From JANQOH01 sp965214495 (GTDB lineage: Bacteria; Pseudomonadota; Alphaproteobacteria; UBA7887), in NCBI GenBank assembly GCA_965214495.1, contig OZ243958.1, forward strand, positions 124,001 to 188,000: a DNA stretch of 64,000 bases, read 5' to 3'. This document shows positions 1 through 9,500 of this stretch, piece after piece (the stretch's first letter is position 1; each line of letters begins with the position of its first letter). The notes under the pieces were generated by a model. It did no database searches. It saw only the letters and a program-made list of their open reading frames with translations, and was not told the origin of the DNA. Both the position numbers and the translations under genes were made by a program.

Positions 1-202
1 CGCTAGCGAGTGCCCGGCGATACCGCAAGCGACAGCGATTGCCGGCAGCTATTCTCGTTTTCGGAGAATCGAACCGCCGAGTGCTGAAACCGCCCGTGCC
101 CGGAGACCTCGTCCATGCCCCGTCTCCGCGGCGGCGCTTGTTTCAGTGGCGGTCGTGTCGGCATAATACCGATGGTTACAGGACGCTCCGCGGGAGAGTA
201 TC

Positions 203-1108
203 ATGCCGCTGACCATCACGCCGACCGACGCCACGTTGGGCGCGACGATCACCGACATCGACCTGGCGGGGTTGGATGACGATACGTGGAAATGCGTCGA
301 GGATGCGTTCCACGAATACGGCGTGCTGATCTTCCCCGACCAGAATCTGAGCGGGGAGGCGCAGATCGCCTTCGCCATGCGCTTCGGCGACCTCGAACTC
401 CTGCGCGAAAGCGCCGACGAAAAAGCGGTGTCGATCAGCAACCGCAACGAGGACGGTTCGCTGACCGGCCCCGGCGAGTATCGCTACAAGACCCTGCGCG
501 GCAACGAAGGATGGCACACCGACAGTTCCTACATGCCGCTCGCCGCCAAGGCGTCGATGCTGTCGGCGCAGGTCACCCCGTCATGGGGCGGCGAAACCGA
601 ATGGGCCGACATGCGCGCGGCATACGACACGCTCGACGATGAAACGAAGGAGTGCGTCGCCGGCCTCAGCGCCTATCACTCGCTCTACCAGTCGCAGGCG
701 AAGATCGGCTACGAGATCGAGACCGGCGCCGGCTACGGCTATCACACCAAGGGCGCGCCGTTGCGGCCGCTGGTCAAGACCCATCCCGTGACCGGCCGCA
801 AGTCCCTGTTCATCGGTCGCCACGCTTTCCGAATCCCCGGTCTCGAAGACGGCGAAGCGCAGGCCCTGCTGGACGACCTCGCCGACAGGGCGTGCCGACC
901 GCCGCGGACTCTGCAACACCGGTGGCGGCCCGGCGACGCGGTCATCTGGGACAACCGCTGCGTGTTGCATCGGGCGCGGCCATACGATTTCAGCGAAACC
1001 CGCATCATGCGGCACACGCGGGTGGCGGGCGACCCGGCGACCGAGCTGGCGAGCACCGGCGCGGATGAGCGCGCCGCCGCGTTCGAACCCTCGTCGTCGA
1101 ACCGGTAG
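203..1108 (+). CDS. TauD/TfdA-family Fe(II)/2-oxoglutarate dioxygenase
   Basis: This 301-aa protein has the length and layout of TauD/TfdA dioxygenases, which couple 2-oxoglutarate decarboxylation to hydroxylation of a small substrate in the cytoplasm. The iron facial triad is visible: H105 and D107 in GWHTDSSY and the distal H256 in VLHRARPYD. The arginines that follow (RIMRHTRVAGD) fit the 2-oxoglutarate carboxylate site. The ATG is preceded by a purine-rich GGGAGAG. The substrate cannot be told from sequence; taurine, 2,4-D-like compounds, alkyl sulfates and carnitine precursors are all handled by this family. It stands alone, facing away from tRNA-Asn and the liv importer. Confidence 0.85.
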   Translation: MPLTITPTDATLGATITDIDLAGLDDDTWKCVEDAFHEYGVLIFPDQNLSGEAQIAFAMRFGDLELLRESADEKAVSISNRNEDGSLTGPGEYRYKTLRGNEGWHTDSSYMPLAAKASMLSAQVTPSWGGETEWADMRAAYDTLDDETKECVAGLSAYHSLYQSQAKIGYEIETGAGYGYHTKGAPLRPLVKTHPVTGRKSLFIGRHAFRIPGLEDGEAQALLDDLADRACRPPRTLQHRWRPGDAVIWDNRCVLHRARPYDFSETRIMRHTRVAGDPATELASTGADERAAAFEPSSSNR

Positions 1109-1121
1109 GACGCGAAAGCGG

Positions 1122-1197
1122 TGGCTCCCCGGGCCGGACTCGAACCAGCGACATGGTGGTTAACAGCCACCCGCTCTACCAACTGAGCTACCGGGGA
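1122..1197 (-). tRNA. tRNA-Asn (anticodon GTT)
   Basis: A 76-nt cloverleaf reads on the minus strand. The 7-bp acceptor stem is TCCCCGG paired with CCGGGGA, followed by discriminator G and an encoded CCA. The anticodon stem GGTGG/CCACC encloses the loop CTGTTAA, giving anticodon GTT (Asn). The T-arm contains GGTTCGAGTCC. Confidence 0.96.
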
Positions 1198-1416
1198 TCG
1201 GATGCCGGCGCGGCTTGTAGCACACGGTGCGCCTGAAAACCAGCGCCGGACGCTCAGGCGTGCCATACCCGCCTCGGGTCACCGCGTCGCGCATGGCTTC
1301 AGCGTGCGCCTCGGTTTGCGCACATAAGCCAGCGTGTCGAAACCGAATACCGCTTCGATGACCACACGTTGACCTGTCGCGGCCGTAGGCAACGCTTGGA
1401 CCGCGTTCGCCGCGCC

Positions 1417-2124
1417 TCACGCGCCGCCGAGATAGTATCGCTTCACCAGTTCGTTGTCGCGTAGCGCCTCGGCGCTGTCCCCTTCGAAGGCGATCCGGCC
1501 GCCGACGATCACGTAGCCGCGGTCGGCAATGCGCGACGCCTGGTGGAAGTTCTGCTCGGCCATCAGGACGGTCAGCCCGCGGCTCGCCTTGAGTGCGGCG
1601 ATCTTCTCCATCACCCGTCCGACGAGGATCGGCGCAAGGCCGACCGAGGGTTCGTCCACGATCAGGATGCGGGGCGAGGCCATGAGCGCGCGCGCGAGCG
1701 CCAGCATCTGCTGTTCGCCGCCGCTCATGCTGCCGGCGAGCTGTCTGCGACGCTCTTTCAGCACGGGAAAGGTCTCCAGACACAGCGCGAGATTTTCTCG
1801 CGTCTCGCGCCGCGCCGCCTGCCGGTATGCGCCGAGCATCAGGTTCTCCTCGACGGTCAGACCGGGAAACAGTCGCCGGCCTTCGGGCGCCAGCACGATG
1901 CCGTGCTCGACGACGCGCTCCGGCGCCAGGCCGGTCAGTTCGATCGTCTCGCCGCCGACTGTCGCCGCGACGCGCCCGGCGCGCGGGCGCACCAGCCCCA
2001 TGATGCACTTGATGAGCGTGCTCTTGCCGTTGCCGTTGGCGCCGAGCAGCGCCACGGTCTCGCCGTCGCCGACCGTGATCGACACGCGGTCGAGAATTCG
2101 CGCGGCGCCGTAGCCCGCGGTCAC
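1417..2124 (-). CDS. livF: branched-chain amino acid-type ABC transporter ATPase LivF
   Basis: This is the second ATPase of a Liv-type (HAAT family) importer and energises uptake of an amino acid or related solute. Visible motifs are Walker A GANGNGKS, signature SGGEQQ and Walker B ILIVDEPSVGLAP. The C-terminus ends in the LivF-like RYYLGGA. The only ATG/GTG/TTG start in frame is GTG at 2124, which leaves the first strand short. Upstream codons read SLRVDS, like a normal LivF N-terminus, but a TGA at 2182-2184 closes the frame without an ordinary start. The true start may therefore be a rare codon. It is the last gene of the livKHMGF operon. Confidence 0.88.
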   Translation of the reverse strand: MTAGYGAARILDRVSITVGDGETVALLGANGNGKSTLIKCIMGLVRPRAGRVAATVGGETIELTGLAPERVVEHGIVLAPEGRRLFPGLTVEENLMLGAYRQAARRETRENLALCLETFPVLKERRRQLAGSMSGGEQQMLALARALMASPRILIVDEPSVGLAPILVGRVMEKIAALKASRGLTVLMAEQNFHQASRIADRGYVIVGGRIAFEGDSAEALRDNELVKRYYLGGA

Positions 2125-2140
2125 CGAATCGACCCTGAGA

Positions 2141-2866
2141 CTATTCGCCGAGATAGGCCCTCTCCACGTCCGGATGGCGCATCACCGCCGCCGGCGCGCC
2201 CTCGGCGATCAACTGCCCTGCGTCGAGCACCGCCACGCGCTCGGAGAAGCCCATTACCGCGCGCATGATGTGCTCGATCATGACGATGGCGATCCCGTCG
2301 CGGTTGAAGCGGCGCAGGATTTCGAGGATCTCGTCGATCTCGGCATGTGCGAGGCCGGCCATCACCTCATCGACGATCAGCACGCGCGGGCGCGCCGCCA
2401 GCGCGCGGGCGAGTTCCAGCTTGCGCATATCGACCTGCGTCAGCGCCGCTGCGTCATCGCTTGCGCGTGCGTCCAGTCCGACGAGACCGAGGATCGTCAG
2501 CGCCTCTCCTTCGAGGCGCGCGCGGCCGTGCAGGCCGGCGGCATACTCCAGCGGAATCGCCAGATTCTCCAAGCAAGTCATGCTGGCGAACGGGCGCGGA
2601 ATCTGGAAGCTGCGCGCGATTCCCAGCCGTGCGCGCCGGTGTGCGGGCAGGCGCGTCACGTCGCGCGAATCGAACAGGACTCGCCCGGAATCGGCGATCA
2701 ACGCTCCGGCGATGCAGTTGATGAGCGTCGTCTTGCCGGAGCCGTTCGGACCGATCAGGCCGAGCCGTTCACCCGCGCGCACGGCCAGCGACACGTCGTT
2801 CAGCGCGACGAAGCCGCCGAACCGCCTGATCACGCCCTCGACCGAGATCAACGGCGCGCCGCTCAT
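2141..2866 (-). CDS. livG: branched-chain amino acid-type ABC transporter ATPase LivG
   Basis: A 241-aa ATP-binding subunit of the Liv-type importer. Walker A is GPNGSGKT at residues 39-46 and Walker B is VLIVDEVMAGL. The signature region reads LTQVDMRKLELARAL, a degenerate form often seen in LivG rather than strict LSGGQ. The start ATG at 2866 overlaps the stop of livM as ATGA, so translation is probably coupled. The sequence ends ERAYLGE, the usual LivG C-terminus. Confidence 0.92.
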   Translation of the reverse strand: MSGAPLISVEGVIRRFGGFVALNDVSLAVRAGERLGLIGPNGSGKTTLINCIAGALIADSGRVLFDSRDVTRLPAHRRARLGIARSFQIPRPFASMTCLENLAIPLEYAAGLHGRARLEGEALTILGLVGLDARASDDAAALTQVDMRKLELARALAARPRVLIVDEVMAGLAHAEIDEILEILRRFNRDGIAIVMIEHIMRAVMGFSERVAVLDAGQLIAEGAPAAVMRHPDVERAYLGE

Positions 2867-3807
2867 CGCCGCCACCGTGCGATCAGGCGCCGGGCGAGAC
2901 CGACGATCCCCTCCGGCGCGGCGATGACGAAGAAAATCAACACCACGCCCACGATCAGCAGGTTGAGCTCGGACGAAATGGTGACCGTCGCCACCTGTTG
3001 CAGGGTGCCGAGCAGGATCGCGCCGACCACCGGGCCGAGCCATGTCGCCGTACCGCCGATCATCGGCATGGCGACCGCGTTGACCGCGAACTCCAGATTG
3101 AACGCCGACGGCGGATCGACATAGGAGGTGTAATAGACCAGCGGCGCGCCGGCGAGACCCATCAGCGCGCCGCTGAGCGTCGTCGCGACCAGCTTGAGCC
3201 GCAGGGTGGGCACACCGGCGCTCTCGGCGGCCTGTTCGTCGTCGCGGATCGCCGCCAGGCCGCGCCCGAGCCGCGAGGTCTCGACCACCCGCGCCAGACA
3301 CACCGACAGCACCGCGAGAACCAGCATCAACCAGAACAGCCATGTAACGTAGCTCGTGAACAGCGGCGCTTCCCTCGGCCGGACCACGAACGCACCCGCG
3401 GCGCCCCCGACATAGTCCCAGTTCGCCATCACCGTTTCGAGAACGATGGCGAGCGCCAGAGTCGCTATGGCGAAATAGACGCCGCGCAGGCGCAGGGTCA
3501 GATAGCCCGCCGCCAGCCCCAGCGCTCCGCACACCACGGCCGACGCCGGCAGCAGCGCAAGCAGCGGCCATCCGGTGAGTTTGCCGAGTGCTATGGTCGT
3601 ATAGGCGCCGGTGGCGAAGAAGCCTGCGCTGCCGAAATTGACGTAGCCGGTATAGCCGCCGAGCACGTTCCACGCGGTCGCCAGCACGACATATTGCAGG
3701 ACTACGTAGCTGGCGAAGAAGTAATACTCGTTGTCGATGATGTGAGTCGCGGCGTAGCCGAGAACGACGAAAGCCGCCGCACCGCCGAAGAACGGGAGGT
3801 CGCGCAA
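2863..3807 (-). CDS. livM: branched-chain amino acid-type ABC transporter permease LivM
   Basis: An inner-membrane permease of about 314 aa with many hydrophobic helices. It carries the family block GGYTGYVNFGSAGFFATGAY and the EAA-loop-like region ETSRLGRGLAAIRDDEQAAESAGV. I place the start at TTG 3807, two bases after the livH stop, because it gives the usual short N-terminus before the first helix; the reading frame itself extends further upstream. It pairs with LivH to form the transmembrane channel. Confidence 0.88.
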   Translation of the reverse strand: MRDLPFFGGAAAFVVLGYAATHIIDNEYYFFASYVVLQYVVLATAWNVLGGYTGYVNFGSAGFFATGAYTTIALGKLTGWPLLALLPASAVVCGALGLAAGYLTLRLRGVYFAIATLALAIVLETVMANWDYVGGAAGAFVVRPREAPLFTSYVTWLFWLMLVLAVLSVCLARVVETSRLGRGLAAIRDDEQAAESAGVPTLRLKLVATTLSGALMGLAGAPLVYYTSYVDPPSAFNLEFAVNAVAMPMIGGTATWLGPVVGAILLGTLQQVATVTISSELNLLIVGVVLIFFVIAAPEGIVGLARRLIARWRR

Positions 3808-3809
3808 GG

Positions 3810-4676
3810 CTAGCGGCCGAACAGGCCGGCCGGGCGCACCGCCAGCGCGAACAGCAGGAACCCGAACGCCACCGCCGGCGCCCACGACGGGCCGGAAAGC
3901 GTTGCGGTCAGGCTCTCGACCACGCCGAGCAGCAGCGCCGCGACGACGGTGCCGCCGAGGCTCCCCATGCCGCCGAGCACGACGATGGCGAACACGCGCC
4001 CGATATAGAGCCGCCCTGTTGCCGGTTCGACCGGGCCGATGACGATCAGCAGCGCGCCGGCCAGCGCCGCAGAGGCCATGCCGATGCCGAAGGCGAGCCG
4101 TCGGATGCGCACCGGATCGGCCGCCGCCAGCCGCAACGCCAGCGCGTCCTGCGCTACCGCGCGAATGGCCCGGCCCGGAAAGGTGCGCGCCAGGAAAGCG
4201 TATATGCCGGCGGCGAGCGCCATCGAGGCGAGGAACGGGATCAACATGCGCAGCGGCAGGTCCACGGGACCGACGGTGAGCGTCTCGCCGATATAGCCGG
4301 CGTTGACCAGCCGATAATCGACGCCGAACTGGAGGATCAACGCGACCTCGACGATAAACATCAGGCCGAAGAAGAACGCCAGGCCGCGCAGCGATTCGTC
4401 ATCGCGCCGCTCGAAGCTGCGGTTGTAGATGGTGTAGATCAGCATCCCGGCGGCGAAGAACACCGGCATCAGCAACGCGCCGGCGAGCACCGGATCGAGG
4501 CCGAGCGCACCGTTGAGCGCGAAGGCGAGATAGGCGCCGAGAATGACGAACGCCGGGTGTGCGATGTTGACGATGTTCAGATAGCCGAAGACCAGAGTCA
4601 GGCCAAGGGTCACCGCGGCGTAGAACCCGCCCAGCAGGATTCCGGAGACGACCGCGCTCAGAACGAGGTCGAACAC
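3810..4676 (-). CDS. livH: branched-chain amino acid-type ABC transporter permease LivH
   Basis: A 288-aa multi-spanning permease. The N-terminal region GFYAAVTLGLTLVFGYLNIVNIAH is the classic LivH signature, and GRVFAIVVLGGMGSLGGT is the conserved cytoplasmic coupling region. It lies between the binding-protein gene and livM in one operon and acts as the partner permease of LivM. Confidence 0.93.
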   Translation of the reverse strand: MFDLVLSAVVSGILLGGFYAAVTLGLTLVFGYLNIVNIAHPAFVILGAYLAFALNGALGLDPVLAGALLMPVFFAAGMLIYTIYNRSFERRDDESLRGLAFFFGLMFIVEVALILQFGVDYRLVNAGYIGETLTVGPVDLPLRMLIPFLASMALAAGIYAFLARTFPGRAIRAVAQDALALRLAAADPVRIRRLAFGIGMASAALAGALLIVIGPVEPATGRLYIGRVFAIVVLGGMGSLGGTVVAALLLGVVESLTATLSGPSWAPAVAFGFLLFALAVRPAGLFGR

Positions 4677-4706
4677 GGGTCCGCGCCGGCAGCCGGTAAG
4701 GTCGGC

Positions 4707-5960
4707 TCAGCGCGCCTCTGCGAACGGTGCGATCAACTCGCCCGACCGCCAGTCAGGGGGATGGAGCACGACACGGGTTCCCGCTTCACTGAACGTATCG
4801 AGGCTGTTGTCCGCGATGCCCTGATACTGGACCATCAGGACGCGCGAGCGCGCCCACTCGCCGTTGCGGCCGAAACGCACGGCGCCGACCACAGTCTGGA
4901 ACTCGTTCTCCCGAATATGGTCGGCGAGCGCGTCCTGGTCGAGGCCGCCGGTGGCGGCGACCGCCTGCCCCAGAATCTGCATGTAGGCATAGGCGAAGGG
5001 CGGTAGATAGTAACCTAGCGGATCGACGCCCTCGCCGGCGGCGACTGCCTGATATTTCTCCAGGAACGCCTCGATGCCGGGGAATTGCAGGGTCGGTTCG
5101 GGCACCCAGAAATCGTAGTTGACGATGCCGTTGAGTTGCGGGCCGAGCGCCTCCATCAGGCTCGCATATTGCAGGCCGACCATGCCGCCTCCGAACAGCG
5201 CGACATCAAGGCCGATCTCGTTCACCGTGCGCACCAGCCCGGCGGAATCCGGAGGGTAGGACGCGACATAGACGATGTCCGGGTCGGTCGCCTCGATGGC
5301 GCGGATCACCGGCGTGAAATCGATCGTGTTCGGCGGATAAGAGCGGTCGTAAACGACCTCCAACCCCGCCGCTTCGGCGTTGATGCGCGCGCCGATCATC
5401 GCATTGCGCGGAAACTCGGCGTCGGCGCCGACCAGGGCGACTCTCTCCGGTTTCGGTTCCATCGCGCTGGCCAGATCGAAGAACCCGCGCGACCAGTTCA
5501 GCCGCGGCTCTTCGCCGGCGGGCAGGATCTGGAAATAGCGCTCGTAGCCGAATTCCTCGTTGGTGGCGAGGCCGAACAGCGACATGAACACCATGTCGTA
5601 GTTCATCGCGATGGGAATCGCCGGCGCGATGGTCGTCGAGCCGTAGCCGGAGACGATGAGATCGACCCGGTCGATATTGATGAGCTTGGTGTAGATTCCC
5701 GGCACCTTCGACGGGTTGGTCTGGTCGTCGTAATAGATCAGTTCGACGGGCCGCCCGAGCAGGCCGCCGGCGGCGTTGATCTCGTCGGCCCAGATTTGGA
5801 TCGCGATCAGCGCCGATTTGCCGGCGCCGGCGAGCGCGCCGGTCAGCGCGATGCCGAAGCCGATTCGGATCGGGTCTTCGGCGCGCGCGCCCGATATCGC
5901 GGCTGCGACGATAGTGGCCGCCATCAGAACGGCGGCAAGGCTTCTCGACCGGCGCGGCAT
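4707..5960 (-). CDS. Liv-type periplasmic substrate-binding protein (LivK-like)
   Basis: A 417-aa periplasmic binding protein of the type I (Leu/Ile/Val, amide) fold. A cleavable signal peptide covers about residues 1-27, ending SGARA. The mature protein opens with IRIGFGIALTGALAGAGKSA and contains the typical INAAGGLLGRPVELIYYDDQ. It is the first gene of the operon and delivers the ligand to LivH/LivM. Family members bind branched-chain amino acids but also amides, aromatic acids and other solutes, so the ligand is unproven. Confidence 0.9.
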   Translation of the reverse strand: MPRRSRSLAAVLMAATIVAAAISGARAEDPIRIGFGIALTGALAGAGKSALIAIQIWADEINAAGGLLGRPVELIYYDDQTNPSKVPGIYTKLINIDRVDLIVSGYGSTTIAPAIPIAMNYDMVFMSLFGLATNEEFGYERYFQILPAGEEPRLNWSRGFFDLASAMEPKPERVALVGADAEFPRNAMIGARINAEAAGLEVVYDRSYPPNTIDFTPVIRAIEATDPDIVYVASYPPDSAGLVRTVNEIGLDVALFGGGMVGLQYASLMEALGPQLNGIVNYDFWVPEPTLQFPGIEAFLEKYQAVAAGEGVDPLGYYLPPFAYAYMQILGQAVAATGGLDQDALADHIRENEFQTVVGAVRFGRNGEWARSRVLMVQYQGIADNSLDTFSEAGTRVVLHPPDWRSGELIAPFAEAR

Positions 5961-5994
5961 AGCGTTACCCTCCCCCCTCGTTCGCGGCGCCAGC

Positions 5995-6114
5995 CTAGAC
6001 CGTCATGGTGCCCCGCGCCAGCGCGTTCGGCGCCTCGCCCGCGGTTCTTCAGGCCGCGCGCGCCATATGCCTCTCGTTGACCAGCCACTTCACCACGACG
6101 CCGGCATCGACCAC
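5995..6114 (-). pseudogene. decayed PIN-domain toxin (VapC/FitB type), N-terminal stub
   Basis: Just downstream of the antitoxin, a GTG at 6114 opens VVDAGVVVKWLVNERHMARA, the N-terminus of a PIN-domain RNase toxin with its first catalytic Asp. An in-frame TGA follows at 6049-6051 after 22 residues. The same frame then reads ALARGTMTV before a TAG at 5995-5997. Intact PIN toxins are about 130 aa, so most of the domain is missing. The start lies 8 bases past the antitoxin stop, the spacing of a toxin-antitoxin operon. Confidence 0.7.
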
Positions 6115-6121
6115 TAGCCGG

Positions 6122-6358
6122 TCACGCCGCGCCGTTCCGGTCGCGATCCGCCCGTATCGTGTCGCTGCTATCGACCGACGAACGGAGCCGTCGACGCAAC
6201 GCCGCGGCGCGTGCGGCGAAGTCCTCTTCCACGCCGAGCAGCGACGCACACAGGATCTCCCGGTGTTCGGATTCGGCGGACCGTCCATTGGCCGCGGCCC
6301 TGCGTTTAAGCGCGCCCACCACTTCCGGACTTACTTTCCGTACCGTCAGTTGCGCCAT
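6122..6358 (-). CDS. FitA/VapB-family ribbon-helix-helix antitoxin
   Basis: A 78-aa protein starting MAQLTVRKVSPEVV, followed by LKRRAAANGRSAESEHREIL, the ribbon-helix-helix DNA-binding motif of FitA-like antitoxins. These proteins repress their own operon and neutralise a PIN-domain RNase. The cognate toxin immediately downstream is broken, so this antitoxin is an orphan. It could be a relic or could still act against a toxin elsewhere. It is transcribed away from the helicase gene. Confidence 0.82.
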   Translation of the reverse strand: MAQLTVRKVSPEVVGALKRRAAANGRSAESEHREILCASLLGVEEDFAARAAALRRRLRSSVDSSDTIRADRDRNGAA

Positions 6359-6558
6359 CGGAACCGCCTTCAACGATTCGCCTTCGTTGCCATCGCTCGT
6401 ACAACCTGTCCGGCGGCTTGGCGTCCATCGCGAGAACCAGCGCCGCGCGGCGTCGAACATGGACAGCGCGCGCGAATCGCGTCTTATGGTTCCGGTTCGC
6501 AAAACCGGCGCGCCGCGCGGGGCGCGAACAACGGACGCAGGCCAGCGGGAGCGCACGG

Positions 6559-9500
6559 GTGAACCCGACGTTCGATCGACGCGATATCCAGCGCAACATC
6601 GGAGAGCCCGCGTTCACCAGAGGCGCGGCATATTGGCGCAGCGGACAGGTAGTCTCCGCGGAGTTCCTGTCGCCCAACGCGGTCGCCGGCGTCGTCGCCG
6701 GAAGCGGGGGGCAGAGATACCGCCAGGCGATCGAAATCGGCGGGCCCCGAGGCGCCGGGCGCCGCCGGATCGACGGCGAGTGTACGTGCCCGGTCAGCTA
6801 CAATTGCAAGCATGTCGCCGCGGTGCTGCTGTCCGTCGCGTCGGCGCCGCTTGCAGGGGGCCGCGGCGTCGCGGACGCGCGGGAAACGTCGCCGGAGTCG
6901 CCGCTGCCGGCCGCGCTCCGGGTCTGGCTCGATCGCATGGCGGCCGCGCAGACGGAGGCGGAGACGCCCCCCGCCAAACCGAAACGGCGAACCTCCGAGC
7001 GGCTGTTCTACGTGTTCCGCCCGAATGCCCAAAACGGCGCCCTCATCGCGCCGATGAAAGCGCGCCTGAAGAAGGGCGGCGGGATCTCAGGCGTGGCGCG
7101 CGAGTATCGATTGGCCGACTCCGGGTATCGGCCGCAGGCGCTCGATGCGTTCGACGCCGCCATCTGCGCCAAACTCGCCTGTTACGCGCCGCCGGACGCT
7201 TCGCGGGGCTACGCTTGGCCCGCGGGCGGGGAGCTTCACGACTTTCTCCGCGAGGTCGCCGCGACCGGGCGGGCGCGGGCGGGCGACGTCGCCGGCGTGG
7301 AAATCCGCTGGTCGGCGCCGCAGGCGCTGCGCTTCGACTGGGAAACCACGAGAGCCGGCGCCCAGCGGCTGGTCGCGCGGGATGCGGAGAACCGCCGCAT
7401 CGTCGTCCTGCCCTTCCCCTCCCCGGTCTATCTCGACACGGAAACCGGCGCGTGCGGTCCGGCGGAAACCGGATTGCCCGACCGGGTCGCGGTCGGCCTG
7501 GCGATGGCCCCGGAGATCCCGGCCGCTGCGTCGGCGGAGGCCGCCGGCGCCGTGACGCGCCTCGCCGGCGGGTCGATCCCGGCGCCCCGAACGATGCCGG
7601 TCGAGCGCAGGCCCGGCGGCCCCCCGCGCGGCGTACTCTCGCTGTACGGCCCGAGCCGGAAAGTAGAGAGATGGGAATCGTGGACGTGGCCGGACGAAGG
7701 GGAAGGCGCCCCTCTTCGCCGTTATCCCTGCGCGCGGCTCGACGTCGCATACGGGGGCGCGCCGAAGCCGGTGCGGCCGGGAGTGGGCGAAGACATTCAG
7801 GCGGGCGGGAAACGCCGCGTCGTCGTCATCCAGCGCGACCGCGGCGCGGAGAGGAAGCTGCTGGAGAGGCTTATGGAGATCGCCGCCGGCTACGACGGCG
7901 CGCCGCCCGATTCGGGCGTTCTCGGCTACCGCGCGCCGAAGGCGGCGCACAAGGCGGACGTCGCGTTTCCGCCGCTGCTCGACGGCGAGGCGCCCGAGTC
8001 GCCCGCCCTGGCGTTTACCGCCGAAGCGCTCCCCGCGTTGCGCCGCGACGGCTGGACCGTCAACGTCGAAGAGAGCTGGCCGTTCCGGCTTCGCGACGCC
8101 CCGGCGATCTTCCGGGCCGGGATCGAGTCGTCGCAGGCGGACTGGTTCTCCATCGCGCTGAAGCTGGAAGTGGAGGATCAGGTCATCGACTTCGCCCCCG
8201 TTGTCCTGTCGCTCATCGCGAGGCTGCCGCTGGACGAGCGGGGAGAAATCCCGGACGGCTTCGACGTCGAGGCGTTCCTTTCCGACGTCACACTCTATCC
8301 GACCTGCGCGGACGGAAGCCTGGTTCCGATCGAGGGGAAGCGCATCGCGCCCATCGTTCAGGCGTTTCTCGAGGCGCAGGGACTGTCCGAGTTCCATATG
8401 GCGGAGGCGGGGCGGGCCGCCGCGCTTGCCGAAGCGCTGGAAGGATACGGCGTTCCGTGGCGCGGCGGAAAGAAGGTCCGCGTCCTGGGCGAGCGCCTGC
8501 GCGCCTTGGCGGCGGCGCGGGAAACGCCGCCTCCGGCCGCGCTGAAAGGCGCGCTCAGGCCCTATCAGCGGCGCGGTTACGGCTGGCTGCGGGCGCTGTG
8601 GGACAGCGGTTTCGGCGGCCTGCTGGCCGACGACATGGGCCTCGGCAAGACCGTGCAGGCGCTGGCTCTTCTCTTGCGCCGCCACGTGGAGGAAGGCGCC
8701 GAACGCCCGAGCCTGTTGATCGCGCCGACAAGCCTTCTGGGCAACTGGCGGCGCGAAGCCGAGCGGTTCGCGCCCGATCTCAAACTGCTGACCCTGCACG
8801 GGCCGGACCGGGCGGAACGCTTCGGCCAAATCCCCGACCACCATCTCGTGCTGACCACCTATCCTCTGATCCACCGGGACCATGAGGCGTTGTTCGCGCA
8901 CGAATACGAGTTCGCCGTTCTCGACGAGGCCCAGGCGGTCAAGAACCCGGCCGCGCTGGCGTCGAAGCGCATTCGCGATATCCGGGCCGCCGGGCGCCTC
9001 GCCCTGACCGGCACGCCGATGGAAAACAACCTGGCCGAACTGTGGTCCCTGTTCGACTGGCTTATCCCCGGCCTGCTCGGCGATCGTCGAAACTTCACGA
9101 AGACCTTCCGCACGCCGATCGAGAAACACGGCGATCGAGCCCGACAACGCCTTCTCTCGACGCGGTTGAAACCCTTCATGCTGCGGCGGACGAAGGACGA
9201 GGTGGCGAAGGAACTGCCGCCCAGGACCGAGATCGACGAGACCATCCCCCTTTCCGGCGGCCAGCGCGGACTTTACGAAGCCATCCGCACGGCGATGGAC
9301 GAGCGAGTCCGAAACGCCATCCGCGCCCGCGGCATCGACCGCGTGCGGATCACGATCCTCGACGCACTGCTGAAACTGCGCCAAGTCTGCTGCGACCCCC
9401 GCTTGGTGAAGCTGAAGGCGGCGAGATCGGTGACGGGAAGCGTGAAGCGGACGCGGCTTCTCGCTTTGCTCGAGGAACTGCGCGCCGAAGATCGCAAGGT

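Noticed and set aside
1..202. Short frames before the dioxygenase gene
   Set aside because: No ribosome-binding site or recognisable sequence; probably promoter or the tail of a feature outside the window.
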